Positions 33,484 to 42,579 of a stretch of 64,000 nt of DNA are shown in pieces (position 1 is the first letter of the stretch; every line of letters begins with the position of its first letter). The stretch spans positions 1 through 64,000 of the forward strand of contig NZ_LFXA01000012.1 in the NCBI RefSeq assembly GCF_001187435.1. Direction: 5' to 3'. Below the pieces are notes generated by a model. It made no database searches. It saw only the letters and a list, made by a program, of their open reading frames with translations, and was not told the origin of the DNA. Position numbers and translations under genes: made by a program. The stretch is from Streptomyces caatingaensis. Lineage in GTDB: Bacteria; Actinomycetota; Actinomycetes; Streptomycetales; Streptomycetaceae.

Positions 33484-35499
33484 TCAGAAGGCGCGCCACT
33501 CCAGGGCGTCGCGCGGCCACTCCCGGGACGCCTGCCACAGGACGTCGTTCCCGTTGCGCCGCAGGTCGGAGAGGTGTCCGAGTTCGTAGGCCATCCTCTC
33601 GACGACCTCGGTGTCGAGCAGTGCCAGCGGGTCGCGGACCAGCCACACGGCGTGCAGCAGCCGCTCGACGCGGAAGTGGAGGACGGGGTCGGCCGTCTGG
33701 CCCGGGACCGGCTGCCGGGGGTCGGGGGTGCCCAGGGCGGTCGCCCGGCGCCGGTCCGGGGCGGCGAAGTGGGGCGCCGCGGTGATCACGAGCAGTTCGT
33801 CGAGCCACTGCCGGGCCGGTACGTCGGGCCGCTGGAAAGTGTCGCACAGGTACGCCACCGCCGGCTCGGTCCGGCCGAGCGCCAGTTCGTGGTGGAGGAA
33901 CAGGGGCGGGGACGGCGGGTGCCGGCGGCCGCGCCACTCGCCGCCGGCGTGGTAGTCGCGCAGGGTGTGGTGGACGGCCCGCCAGCTCGCGGCGTCGGGG
34001 TCCTGGTGGTGGAGGCGGTGCAGGAGGGCGGAGCGCAGCAGCGGGTCGGCGACGAACAGGTGCGGGTCCTCCGGCCAGCCCTCCCGGCGCAGGACGTCCC
34101 TGGCGTGCCGCATGCCGCCCGCGCCGCCGTGGGCCTGGAGCCGGGCCGTGGCCAGGGCCTCGGCGGCGCCGGGGTCGCGGGCGGCGGCGAGGATCACCAG
34201 GCGTTCCAGGCAGTCGGCCGGGACGAGCCGGCGGAGCAGCTCCTCCCCGGTGGTGTGCGTGCCGCCGGCGGCGGGCGCGTCGAGCAGGGCGCCCGGGGTG
34301 ACCTCCCGGTCCTCCGGCACGCGGTGCACCGCCTCGGCCAGCAGGCGCACGCCCAGCGGGCGGCCCCCGGTGAGGCGGTGCACGGCCCGGTACAGGCCGG
34401 CGGGACCGCGGGGTGCGACGGTGGCCCCCTCGGTGTCGGCCCGTTCGAGGATGCGCCGTACGTCCTCCGGCTCCAGCGCGGGCAGGCCGGCGGCCACCGC
34501 CCCGGAGCCGGGCTGGGGGCCGCGGCGCCAGCGGCCCCGGTGGGCGAGCTCGGCGAAGCGCAGGGCCACGGCGTGCTCCGGTGCCGCGGCGGGCGCGCCG
34601 CGCTGCGCGGCGATCACCACCGTCCGGTCGTACCGGCCCTCGTGGCGGTCGCGCAGCACGCACTCCAGGATCCGGCGGCCGGGCGCGGCGTGGGCGTTGT
34701 CGAGCAGGACGAGGGGGCGCCCGACGCGGCGCAGCCGTCCGGTGCCGGCGTAGGCGGCCGCCAGGTCGGCGCGCAGGGCGCCGATCAAGTGGCGTTCGGC
34801 CACGGCGCGGTGCCCGTCGCCGCGGTGGAAGTGCCGCCCGAGGAGGGTGAGTCCGCGGGCCGCGTTGCCGCCCGCGTCGGGGTAGGTCCCGTACCAGGTG
34901 GCGGCGTTGCGCTGTCTTCGGTTGAACAGCTCCTCCAGGAGGGACTCGACGGTGGCCTCGACGACGATGTCGACGGCGGGGATGCCGGTGGTGGCCAGGT
35001 TGCTCAGCTTGGTGACGACCTTGCTCAGCCAGGCGCGGCCCTGGTTCTCCCACCAGGAGCCGGGGGCGAGGAGCAGGCCGAGCCGCGCGGCCTCGGCCTG
35101 GATGCGCTCGTCCTCGTCGGGCCCCCAGCCGCCGCTGGCCGCCGCCAGCAGGCCGGCGGCGAGCCGGGGGAAGCGGACCTCGCCGGCGCCGCGCACCCTC
35201 GGCACGAGCTGTTCGGCCAGCGCGTACAGGGCCTCGGTCACCGGTGTGCCCGGGGCGTGGCCGGCGTGCGGCGGCGCGGTGAGGTCGGGTGCCTCGCAGT
35301 CGAGGAGGGCGACGGGGACGTGGTGCCGGTAGGTGCCGCGCAGCCGCTCCAGGACGGCGGTCTTGCCGGTGCCGCGGGCCCCGGTGAGGACCACCACGGG
35401 CAGGTCCTCGTCGTGCTCGAAGGCGGCCCGCCGGTGGGCGGGTGTCATTCCGACGAGGCGGGGCACCAGCCCCGTGAGCAGAGCATCACGACCGTACAT
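33484..35499 (-). CDS. large P-loop NTPase, unknown (AAA/STAND-like)
   Basis: 671 residues from ATG 35499 after a G-rich ribosome site. N-terminal Walker A in LTGARGTGKTAVLERL, Walker B-like RPLVLLDNAHAAPGRRILE, then RTVVIAAQRG. A region PAVDIVVEATVESLLEELFN lies between. The C-terminal half is helical and Arg-rich (LYRAVHRLTGGRPLGVRLLA resembles the GxP motif of STAND ATPases; later LFLHHELALGRTEPAVAYL). It fits an ATPase that couples ligand sensing to assembly. It is expressed upstream of, and probably with, the membrane-anchored binding protein. I do not know a characterised homologue. Confidence 0.65.
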   Translation of the reverse strand: MYGRDALLTGLVPRLVGMTPAHRRAAFEHDEDLPVVVLTGARGTGKTAVLERLRGTYRHHVPVALLDCEAPDLTAPPHAGHAPGTPVTEALYALAEQLVPRVRGAGEVRFPRLAAGLLAAASGGWGPDEDERIQAEAARLGLLLAPGSWWENQGRAWLSKVVTKLSNLATTGIPAVDIVVEATVESLLEELFNRRQRNAATWYGTYPDAGGNAARGLTLLGRHFHRGDGHRAVAERHLIGALRADLAAAYAGTGRLRRVGRPLVLLDNAHAAPGRRILECVLRDRHEGRYDRTVVIAAQRGAPAAAPEHAVALRFAELAHRGRWRRGPQPGSGAVAAGLPALEPEDVRRILERADTEGATVAPRGPAGLYRAVHRLTGGRPLGVRLLAEAVHRVPEDREVTPGALLDAPAAGGTHTTGEELLRRLVPADCLERLVILAAARDPGAAEALATARLQAHGGAGGMRHARDVLRREGWPEDPHLFVADPLLRSALLHRLHHQDPDAASWRAVHHTLRDYHAGGEWRGRRHPPSPPLFLHHELALGRTEPAVAYLCDTFQRPDVPARQWLDELLVITAAPHFAAPDRRRATALGTPDPRQPVPGQTADPVLHFRVERLLHAVWLVRDPLALLDTEVVERMAYELGHLSDLRRNGNDVLWQASREWPRDALEWRAF

Positions 35500-35774
35500 G
35501 CGTACCCCCCGGCATGCGCGACCCCCCAGCCGCCGGTCCGGCCGCGCCGCTCCGGCAGCGTCCGCGGGAATATGTCCGCGGTGGGTCGAGGGTAGTCACA
35601 ACGGGGCCGTGAGCCCAGGGGGTTGCCCGGGTGACGCGGGGTGCGGATGCGGAGGCCCGCCCGCCGGACGGCCGCCCTCCCCGGTGGGGCGCCACCCGCC
35701 GGGACACGGGAGGGCGGCGGGAGGACACTGGGAAGCAGGAGGCTGTGGGGAGCGACCAGCGGAGGTGATCTCCC
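35500..35774. other. divergent intergenic region
   Basis: It separates the divergent NTPase and ChaB-like genes and must hold both promoters. I see no gene or clear motif in it. Confidence 0.3.
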
Positions 35775-36176
35775 ATGCCGGGACGCGAGGTGCTGCCGGA
35801 GCCCGTCCGGCGGTCCGACGCCAAGGCGCGGCGGACCTGGGCCAAGGCCCATGACTCCGCCGTCGAACAGTACGGGGAGGGCGAGCGCGCCCACCGGGTG
35901 GCCTACGGCGCGCTCAAGCACACGCACGAGAAGGTGGGCGACCACTGGCAGCCGAAGGAGCACGGGCGCAAGGGCCCGTCGGACGAGCAGTCGCGGCTCC
36001 CGCGCGGCACCAGCGACAGGTCCGCCGAGGGGGTGGACACCCGGGCCACGAAGCAGCATCTGCAGGAGGTGGCGAGGGAGTTGGACGTCGAGGGCCGTTC
36101 CCGCATGTCCAAGGAGGAGCTGGTCGACGCGATCCGCAAGGCGAACGCGCGGGCGACCGCCGCGGCGCGGCGCTGA
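35775..36176 (+). CDS. ChaB / Rho-N-domain protein
   Basis: 133 residues from ATG 35775 after GGAGGT. The N-terminal part EVLPEPVRRSDAKARRTWAK, HDSAVEQYGEGERAHRVAYG is a ChaB-like domain. The C-terminal TKQHLQEVARELDVEGRSRM, SKEELVDAIRKAN is a Rho termination factor N-terminal (SAP-like) domain. The combination is common in actinomycetes. Members are small, very hydrophilic and often stress-induced, but their role is not established; nucleic-acid binding is likely from the Rho-N part. The next gene starts nine bases later. Confidence 0.85.
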   Translation: MPGREVLPEPVRRSDAKARRTWAKAHDSAVEQYGEGERAHRVAYGALKHTHEKVGDHWQPKEHGRKGPSDEQSRLPRGTSDRSAEGVDTRATKQHLQEVARELDVEGRSRMSKEELVDAIRKANARATAAARR

Positions 36177-36185
36177 GGCGGCGCG

Positions 36186-37190
36186 GTGGGCGGCACCGGG
36201 CCGCGCCCCGGGCGGGTGCTGGTGACCGGCTGGTTCAGCTTCGTGCACGGCGAGGCGACGGCGGGTGACGTCCTGGCCGCCGAGCACGTCTGCGGGGCGC
36301 TGGCGGCGGCGGGCATCGGCCACGACGTGGCCTGGTCGCCGGTGCTGCGGCCCGCGGGCCCAGTGCTGGACGGCCTGGACCCGGCCGCCTACTCGCATCT
36401 CGTGTTCGTCTGCGGCCCGTTGCACGGCGCCCCGGCGGGCGACGGGCTGCCGAGCCCGCTGCTGGAGCTGCACCGCCGCTTCGCGCACGCCCGCCGCGTG
36501 GCGGTCGGGGTGTCCGTCCCCGACCCGGACGACCCGGCGGTGACCGCGTTCCACCGCGTGCTGGCGCGCGACGGGGCGGGGCACGCGCCGCCGTCGGCCG
36601 ACCTGAGCTGCCACGCCCCGGAGCCGGAGCAACTCCCGGTGGTGGGCGTCCTGCTGACGTCGGGTCAGGGCGAGTACGGCGGCCGGCGGCGGCACGACGC
36701 GGTCAACGCCGTGCTCGGCGGTTGGCTGTGCCACGCCCCGGCGGCCCGCGTCCCCCTGGAGACACGCCTGGACGGACGGGACTGGCGGCTCCCGGCCACG
36801 GCCGCGCAACTCTGGTCGGTGCTGCGCCGGTTGGACGGCGTGGTGACGACCCGGCTGCACGGGCTGGTGCTCGGGCTGCGGGCCGGCCTGCCGGTGCTCG
36901 CCGTCGACCCGGTCGAGGGCGGCGCCAAGGTCGGCGCCCAGGCGCGGGCGCTGGGCTGGCCGGCCGTGGTCCCGGCCGGGCGGCTGACCGAGGCCGAGCT
37001 CGACCGGTGGTGGACGTGGTGCCGCTCGGAACCGGGCCGCGCGCGGGCGGCCCGCATACGGGACCGCATGCGCGGCGGCGGCTACGACGACCCCGTCGGG
37101 GACCTCGTCGCCGCCCTCACCGGGGAACTCCCCCGCGAGGGGCGCGAGGGGCGCGACGGGTGCGACGGGCGCGGCGGACGGGGCCGCTGA
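36186..37190 (+). CDS. polysaccharide pyruvyl transferase-like protein
   Basis: 334 residues from GTG 36186. It opens RVLVTGWFSFVHGEATAGDV and contains YSHLVFVCGPLHGAP, PVVGVLLTSGQGEYGGRRRH and, diagnostic for the PS_pyruv_trans fold, VLRRLDGVVTTRLHGLVLGL, RAGLPVLAVDPVEGGAKVGA. The family moves pyruvate from phosphoenolpyruvate onto sugars of surface polymers, but many members are only related in fold. The last residues are a Gly/Arg/Asp-rich tail. It is probably co-transcribed with the ChaB/Rho-N gene, nine bases upstream. Acceptor unknown. Confidence 0.75.
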   Translation: MGGTGPRPGRVLVTGWFSFVHGEATAGDVLAAEHVCGALAAAGIGHDVAWSPVLRPAGPVLDGLDPAAYSHLVFVCGPLHGAPAGDGLPSPLLELHRRFAHARRVAVGVSVPDPDDPAVTAFHRVLARDGAGHAPPSADLSCHAPEPEQLPVVGVLLTSGQGEYGGRRRHDAVNAVLGGWLCHAPAARVPLETRLDGRDWRLPATAAQLWSVLRRLDGVVTTRLHGLVLGLRAGLPVLAVDPVEGGAKVGAQARALGWPAVVPAGRLTEAELDRWWTWCRSEPGRARAARIRDRMRGGGYDDPVGDLVAALTGELPREGREGRDGCDGRGGRGR

Positions 37191-37236
37191 GCGGTGGGCC
37201 GGGGTGGGCGCCGGGGGCCTCAGGGGCCGGGGGGCC

Positions 37237-37449
37237 TCAGGGGACGTTCCACACGCCGCTGCCGCCGCCGTGCCACTCGACGATCGCCGGGTTGTCGACG
37301 TCGACGTCCCGCAGGCCGGCCTGGTCCAGGAACTTCTTGAGGTCCTCCAGCGACCGCGCCTTGCCCGCCGACTGACCGTGGATCTTCACCAGCCGCATGC
37401 CGTCCATCAACGGATGGACGAGGACCGGCGCGACCGACTGCTTGGTCAT
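37237..37449 (-). CDS. small hypothetical protein
   Basis: 70 residues (MTKQSVAPVLVHPLMDG...), with QSAGKARSLEDLKKFLDQAG, LRDVDVDNPAIVEWHGGG. It looks like a compact alpha/beta protein. It is the last of three small genes in the same direction: the 55-residue gene ends seven bases before its start, overlapping its ribosome site region (GGAGTGAGG). Not recognised. Confidence 0.6.
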   Translation of the reverse strand: MTKQSVAPVLVHPLMDGMRLVKIHGQSAGKARSLEDLKKFLDQAGLRDVDVDNPAIVEWHGGGSGVWNVP

Positions 37450-37455
37450 GCCGCC

Positions 37456-37623
37456 TCACTCCTTCCGGGGCCGCTGCTTGCGGGGCGAGTCCTCGTCGCG
37501 CTCGAGCGCCTCGGGATCACGCCATTCCTGCGACCGCGTCATGCGGCCGGTGCGGGCCTGGTGCCGGGTCGCCCGCTTCAGTTCGTCGTCCTTCTTCGGA
37601 CCATGCTTGCTGCTCCGCTCCAT
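37456..37623 (-). CDS. very small basic hydrophilic protein
   Basis: 55 residues from the ATG complementary to 37621-37623 to the TGA complementary to 37456-37458: MERSSKHGPKKDDELKRATR, then HQARTGRMTRSQEWRDPEAL, ending in a Lys/Arg-rich tail. It is almost entirely charged, probably disordered. Similar small DUF proteins lie in stress-related loci of actinomycetes. It has GAGGA-rich sequence upstream. Function unknown. Confidence 0.55.
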   Translation of the reverse strand: MERSSKHGPKKDDELKRATRHQARTGRMTRSQEWRDPEALERDEDSPRKQRPRKE

Positions 37624-37659
37624 GACGGCGCCGCTCCTCGTCTGCGTCCTCGTCCGCGG

Positions 37660-37860
37660 CTACGGGTGCCGGGGGCTCTGCTCGGGCGGCACTCCGCCGC
37701 CGCGGCCGCCGCCCTTGCGGCCCTTGTCGCTTCCGTGCGCCCGCTCGGGGCCGCCGGGCCCCACCTTCCGGTCCAGTCCGGCCTTCGACCCGGCGGATTC
37801 CTGGACGGCCGCGCCCTTCTTGCCGCGGCGCAGTGCGGGCTGCTGGGGATTCTTGGTCAT
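37660..37860 (-). CDS. small disordered Gly/Lys-rich protein
   Basis: 66 residues from the ATG complementary to 37858-37860, with GGAGG seven bases upstream. It reads MTKNPQQPALRRGKKGAAVQ and continues Gly-, Lys- and Pro-rich to the end. It is first in the row of three small genes. Composition suggests a disordered, perhaps nucleic-acid-associated protein. It is divergent from the universal stress protein gene. Confidence 0.55.
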   Translation of the reverse strand: MTKNPQQPALRRGKKGAAVQESAGSKAGLDRKVGPGGPERAHGSDKGRKGGGRGGGVPPEQSPRHP

Positions 37861-38146
37861 CGTGTCCTCCACGAGTGACGTCGGCCCTCCCGGGCAGCGG
37901 GAAGGCCCTTCCCTCCCTCCAGCGTAAGCGGCGCCGGGCGGCGTCGCCCGGCGGGCCGCCCCTGGCAGGCCGCCCCCCGGAGTGGTGTGATGGTAGTGGC
38001 GGGAGGGATGCCTGGACGGCGCGGGGAAGCGGCTTCGGGCCGCGCACCGCGCAATCGGGATCCGCGAGAAGTGGATGGCCTCCCTCCCGTCCGGCCGGCC
38101 CGCGTCCCGCGGGCGTCCGCGCCGGAGAACGGCAGGAGGTGCGCCC
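37861..38146. other. divergent intergenic region
   Basis: 286 bases between the small-protein genes and the universal stress protein. It should hold both promoters. No gene is supported in it. Confidence 0.3.
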
Positions 38147-38971
38147 GTGGTGCGACCCGTGACCGTGGGGGTGGACGGATCCCCGGAGAGCCTGGCCGCC
38201 GCCGTGTGGGCCGGCCGCGAGGCGGCGCTGCGCGACGGACCGCTGCGCATCGTGCACGCCCTGGAGCCGCAGTCCCGGGAAGAGCCGTTCTCCGCGGACG
38301 CCGCGGACCGGCGCGAGTGGGCGGAGAGCCGGATCGAGGCCCTGGCCGACGAACTCCTGGAGGCCCGCCCCGGGCTGCGCATCGGCGTGGACCGGGTCGC
38401 GGACCTGCCGTCGCGGGCGCTGCTGGACGCCGCGGGCGACTCCGCCGTGCTGGCCGTCGGCTCCCGCGGTCTGGGCACCCGGCAGGGCTTCCTCCTCGGC
38501 TCGGTGAGCCTGCCGGTGCTCGGGGGCGCGCCCGCACCCGTGGTGGTCGTCCACGAACCCGAGGAGCCGGCGCCGGCCGACAGCGGCCCGGTCGTGGTCG
38601 GCCTCGGCCACCGTGACCCGCACGTCCCGTCGCTCGACTTCGCCTTCGAGGCCGCCGCCCTCCGGAGCGCGGTCCTCCGCCTCGTCCGCACCGCGGACCG
38701 GGCGCCCACCGGCGAGCGGGAACCGCACGACGCCAGCGCGCTGGCCGAGGCCCTGCGCCCCTGGCGGACGCGGTGGCCGGCCGTCGAGGTGGAGGAGTGG
38801 CTCTCCACCGGCCCCGCGGCGCCCCGCCTGGTGGAGGCCGCGGACGACGCCCAGCTGCTCGTCGTCGGACGGCGCGAGAACAGCCCCTTCCCCGGCTCGC
38901 CCGTCGGTCCCGTGACCCACGGCGTCCTGCACCACGCCCGGTGCCCCGTCGCCGTGGTGCCGTGCGACTGA
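38147..38971 (+). CDS. universal stress protein, two tandem domains
   Basis: 274 residues from GTG 38147 (or GTG 38150) after AGGAGG. The first Usp domain spans about residues 1-145: RPVTVGVDGSPESLAAAVWA, then VLAVGSRGLGTRQGFLLGSV with the G-x2-G-x9-G-S nucleotide motif. The second spans about 150-272: GPVVVGLGHRDPHVPSLDFA, LLVVGRRENSPFPGSPVGPV, THGVLHHARCPVAVVP. Such tandem proteins bind ATP and are often under DevR/DosR-type control; I see no clear DevR box. The next gene converges 22 bases later. Confidence 0.9.
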   Translation: MVRPVTVGVDGSPESLAAAVWAGREAALRDGPLRIVHALEPQSREEPFSADAADRREWAESRIEALADELLEARPGLRIGVDRVADLPSRALLDAAGDSAVLAVGSRGLGTRQGFLLGSVSLPVLGGAPAPVVVVHEPEEPAPADSGPVVVGLGHRDPHVPSLDFAFEAAALRSAVLRLVRTADRAPTGEREPHDASALAEALRPWRTRWPAVEVEEWLSTGPAAPRLVEAADDAQLLVVGRRENSPFPGSPVGPVTHGVLHHARCPVAVVPCD

Positions 38972-38993
38972 ACTCGCCCCAGCGCGCCGCCCG

Positions 38994-40322
38994 TCACCCG
39001 GGACCGGTCCCGGCCGCCGGGCGGCGCGGACCCATGGAGCGGTAGACGAGGCCGGTCGCCGTCAGGGCGGCCGGCGGCAGGCAGTTCTTGGTGTCGACCA
39101 GCAGCCGGGGCGGCCGCATCAGCCGGGCGAGCGCGGACCAGTCGGCGCCCAGGAGTTCGGGCCAGTCGGTCAGGACGAGCGCCGCGGCGGCGCCGGCCAG
39201 GGCCCGGTCGGGGCCGGGCGCGACCTCGGCGACGGGGAACAGGGCGGTGATCCGCTCGGGCGTCAGGGACGGTTCCCACACCCTCAAACGGGCGCCGCTC
39301 GCGGCGAGTTCGGGCAGGAGGGTCTGGCAGGGCGCGTCGCGCAGGTCGTCGGTCCAGGTCTGGTAGCGCAGCCCCAGCACGGCGACGGTGGTCTCCCCGG
39401 CCAGGAGCCGGGCGGCGCCGAGGTGTTCGGTGAGGATGCGCACCGGGCGCAGGAGCTGGGTCTGGTGGGAGGTGGCGACGGCGTCGACGACGGGCAGGTG
39501 GTGGCCGGTCAGGCGGGCCCAGTGGGCGAGGGCGCGGGTGTCCTTGGGCAGGCAGGAGCCGGCGTAGCCGGCCTCGGCGCGCAGGAAGGCGGGTCCGATG
39601 CGGGGGTCGAGGCCGGTGCCGGTGAGGACGGCGTCGATGTCGGCGCCGGTGCCCTCGCAGAGGGTGACGAGGTCGGCCGCGAAGCTGACCTTGGTGGCCA
39701 GGAAGGCGTTGCCCGCGTACTTGATCACCTCGGCGGAGGTCGGGTCGGTGACGACCCAGGGGGCTTCGACGCCCCGGTAGAGCTCCCGCACGAGGGGCAG
39801 CGGGCCGGGGCCGGACAGGCCGGCGACCAGCCGGGCCGGGTGCCGCCAGTCCTCGAGGGCGGCGCCCTGGTTGAGGAACTCCGGGCTGTAGACGTAGCGG
39901 TCGCGCAGCGGCGCGCCCCGCGCGCCCGCGAGCCAGGTGGCGCTGGTGCCGGGCGGGACCGTGCTCTTGACCATGACCAGGGACGGCGCCGGGTCCAGGG
40001 CGGCGACCTGGGCGAGGGCCGCGTGGACGTGGCGCAGGTCGGGGCGGCCGGTGGGGGTGGGCGGGGAGCCGACCGCGACCACCACCGCGTCCGGGCCGGG
40101 GCCGGCCGTGGCCAGGGTGGCGGCGAAGCGCAGGCCGCCGCCGGCCAGGAGGCGGTCCAGCAGGCCGTCCATGCCGGGTTCGTCGAAGGGGATGCGCCGG
40201 TCCTCCAGGGCCGCCAGCCGCGCGGGGTCGGATTCGACGCCGGTCACCCGGTGGCCCTGTTCGGCCAGGCCCAGCGCGGCGGTCAGCCCGACGTACCCCT
40301 GTCCCACGACGGCTACCCGCAC
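38994..40322 (-). CDS. UDP-glucose 6-dehydrogenase family
   Basis: 442 residues from the GTG complementary to 40320-40322 (VRVAVVGQGYVGLTAALGLA). NAD-binding GxGYVG; then VVVAVGSPPTPTGRPDLRHV, VMVKSTVPPGTSATWLAG, YVYSPEFLNQGAALEDWRHP, AEVIKYAGNAFLATKVSFAA and the catalytic cysteine in AGYAGSCLPKDTRALAHWAR. The C-terminal domain follows (TVAVLGLRYQTWTDDLRDAP). It oxidises UDP-glucose (or a related UDP-sugar) to the uronic acid with two NAD. The frame is open further upstream but that part is Arg/Pro-rich and lacks homology. No glycosyltransferase lies next to it. Confidence 0.88.
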   Translation of the reverse strand: MRVAVVGQGYVGLTAALGLAEQGHRVTGVESDPARLAALEDRRIPFDEPGMDGLLDRLLAGGGLRFAATLATAGPGPDAVVVAVGSPPTPTGRPDLRHVHAALAQVAALDPAPSLVMVKSTVPPGTSATWLAGARGAPLRDRYVYSPEFLNQGAALEDWRHPARLVAGLSGPGPLPLVRELYRGVEAPWVVTDPTSAEVIKYAGNAFLATKVSFAADLVTLCEGTGADIDAVLTGTGLDPRIGPAFLRAEAGYAGSCLPKDTRALAHWARLTGHHLPVVDAVATSHQTQLLRPVRILTEHLGAARLLAGETTVAVLGLRYQTWTDDLRDAPCQTLLPELAASGARLRVWEPSLTPERITALFPVAEVAPGPDRALAGAAAALVLTDWPELLGADWSALARLMRPPRLLVDTKNCLPPAALTATGLVYRSMGPRRPAAGTGPG

Positions 40323-40605
40323 CCTGGTCCAGCCCCTCTCGTGTGCCCGCCCGGTGAACGGCGCCCGCCGCGCGGTCGGTACGGCGGGCACGGAACGCTT
40401 CGCCCCGCGACGGGCGAGACCTCCCGACGGTAACGTCCGGGCCGGGGCCCCACGTGGTGCCGCACCGGCGCGCACCCCCGCCCGGGCCCCCCGGACCCCC
40501 AGCTCGCCCCTGCCCGGGACCGGATCCACCCCACCGCCCTGACGTGGTGTTTTACAGTTACTGCCGATCAGTTCCGACGACTGGACCTGTGAGGTGTCCG
40601 CCAAC
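40323..40605. other. divergent intergenic region upstream of htpG
   Basis: Between the UDP-glucose dehydrogenase and htpG starts. The AT-richer TGGTGTTTTACAGTTACTG at about 40545-40563 may be part of the htpG promoter. No gene is supported. Confidence 0.3.
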
Positions 40606-42507
40606 ATGCCGGCCGAAACGTTTGAGTTCCAGGTAGAGGCCCGTCAGCTGCTCCAGCTGATGATCCACTCGATCTACTCGAACAAGGATGTCTTCCTGCG
40701 GGAGCTCGTCTCCAACGCGTCCGACGCCCTGGACAAGCTGCGCCTCGAGAAGCTGCGGGACGACGCGCTCGACGCCGACGTGTCCGACCTGCACATCGAG
40801 ATCGACATCGACAAGGACGCCCGTACCCTCACCGTGCGGGACAACGGCATCGGGATGTCGTACGACGAGGTCGGGCAGCTGATCGGCACCATCGCCAACT
40901 CGGGCACGGCGAAGTTCCTCCAGGAGCTGCGGGAGGCCAAGGACGAGGCCGGGGCGGAGGGGCTCATCGGCCAGTTCGGCGTCGGCTTCTACTCCGGCTT
41001 CATGGTGGCGGACGAGGTCACCCTCGTGACCCGCCGGGCCGGCGAGGAGCAGGGCACCCGCTGGACGTCGCGCGGCGAGGGCACGTACACGCTGGAGAGG
41101 ACCGACGACGCCCCGCAGGGCACCGCGATCACCCTCCACCTCAAGCCGGCCGACCCCGAGAACCAGCTCCACGACTACACCTCGCCCTGGAAGATCAGGG
41201 AAATCGTCAAGCGCTACTCGGACTTCATCACCTGGCCCATCCGCATGGTGCCCGAGACGTCCGGCGAGGACGACGGGACGCCGGAGCCGGAGACGCTCAA
41301 CTCCACGAAGGCGCTGTGGGCGCGGCCGCGCGACGAGGTGTCCGACGACGAGTACCACGAGCTGTACAAGCACATCGGCCACGACTGGCGCGAGCCCCTG
41401 GAGACGATCCGGCTCCAGGCGGAGGGCACCTTCGAGTACCAGGCCCTGCTGTTCCTCCCCGCGCACGCCCCCCACGACCTGTTCACCCGGGACTTCAAGC
41501 GCGGTGTACAGCTCTACGTCAAGCGCGTGTTCATCATGGACGACTGCGAGGCGCTGCTGCCGCCGTACCTGCGCTTCGTCAAGGGCGTCGTCGACGCGGC
41601 GGACCTGTCGCTCAACGTGTCCCGCGAGATCCTCCAGCAGGACCGCCACATCGAGATGATGCGGCGCCGCCTGACGAAGAAGGTCCTCTCCACGGTCAAG
41701 GACATGATGGCCAAGGACCAGGAGCGGTACGGCACGTTCTGGCGGGAGTTCGGCACGGTCCTCAAGGAGGGCCTGGTCACCGACCCGGAGAACCGCGACG
41801 CCCTCCTCGCCGTCGCCTCGTTCGCCAGCACCCACCACGACACCGAGCCGACCACGCTCAAGCAGTACGTGGAGCGGATGAAGGACGGCCAGGAGGACAT
41901 CTACTACCTGACCGGCGAGTCCCGGCAGAGCATCGAGAACTCCCCGCACATGGAGGCGTTCCGCGAGCGGGGCATCGAGGTGCTGCTGCTCACCGACGCC
42001 GTGGACGAGGTGTGGGCGGACGCCGTCGGCGAGTTCGACGGCAAGAAGCTGCGGTCCGTCGCCAAGGGGCGGATCGACCTCGCGGCCGAGGGCGAGGAGG
42101 CCTCCGGGGACGAGCGGGAGCAGCGGACCGAGGAGTACGCCGAGCTGCTGGGCTGGATGAAGGAGCGGCTGGACGAGGACATCAAGGAGGTGCGCCTGTC
42201 CTCCCGCCTCACCGTCTCCCCCGCGTGCGTGGTCTCCGACGCGCAGGACCTGACGCCGGCGCTGGAGAACATGTACCGCGCGATGGGCCAGGAAGTGCCG
42301 CGCGCCAAGCGGATCCTGGAGCTCAACCCGGACCACCAGCTGGTCAAGGGCCTCAACCGGGCCTTCAAGGAGCGCGAGGACCGGACGGAGCTCGCCGAGA
42401 CGGCCGAGGTGCTGCACGGTCTGGCGGTGCTCGCCGAGGGCGGCCAGCCGAAGGAGCCGGCCCGGTTCGTCAAGCTGATGGCGGACCGCCTGGAGCGCAC
42501 GCTGTAG
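40606..42507 (+). CDS. htpG: Hsp90-family chaperone HtpG
   Basis: 633 residues from ATG 40606 (GTG 40594 is an in-frame alternative; GAGG at 40591 suits ATG 40606). GHKL ATPase domain: [86 protein letters not shown]. Middle domain: [38 protein letters not shown]-terminal dimerisation domain: [20 protein letters not shown]. Length is normal for bacterial HtpG. It is an ATP-driven cytoplasmic chaperone. It ends in a strong terminator and is not in an operon. Confidence 0.97.
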
Positions 42508-42519
42508 CCTCCGGACACA

Positions 42520-42557
42520 GACACCGCCCGGGCTCCTCGGGGAGCCCGGGCGGTGTC
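42520..42557. terminator. 17-bp perfect stem terminator after htpG
   Basis: GACACCGCCCGGGCTCC at 42520-42536 pairs exactly with GGAGCCCGGGCGGTGTC at 42541-42557 around a TCGG tetraloop, followed by TTCTTCC. A textbook intrinsic terminator for htpG; it also faces the convergent gene ending at 42580. Confidence 0.9.
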
Positions 42558-42579
42558 TTCTTCCTGGGGGACGGAAGTC

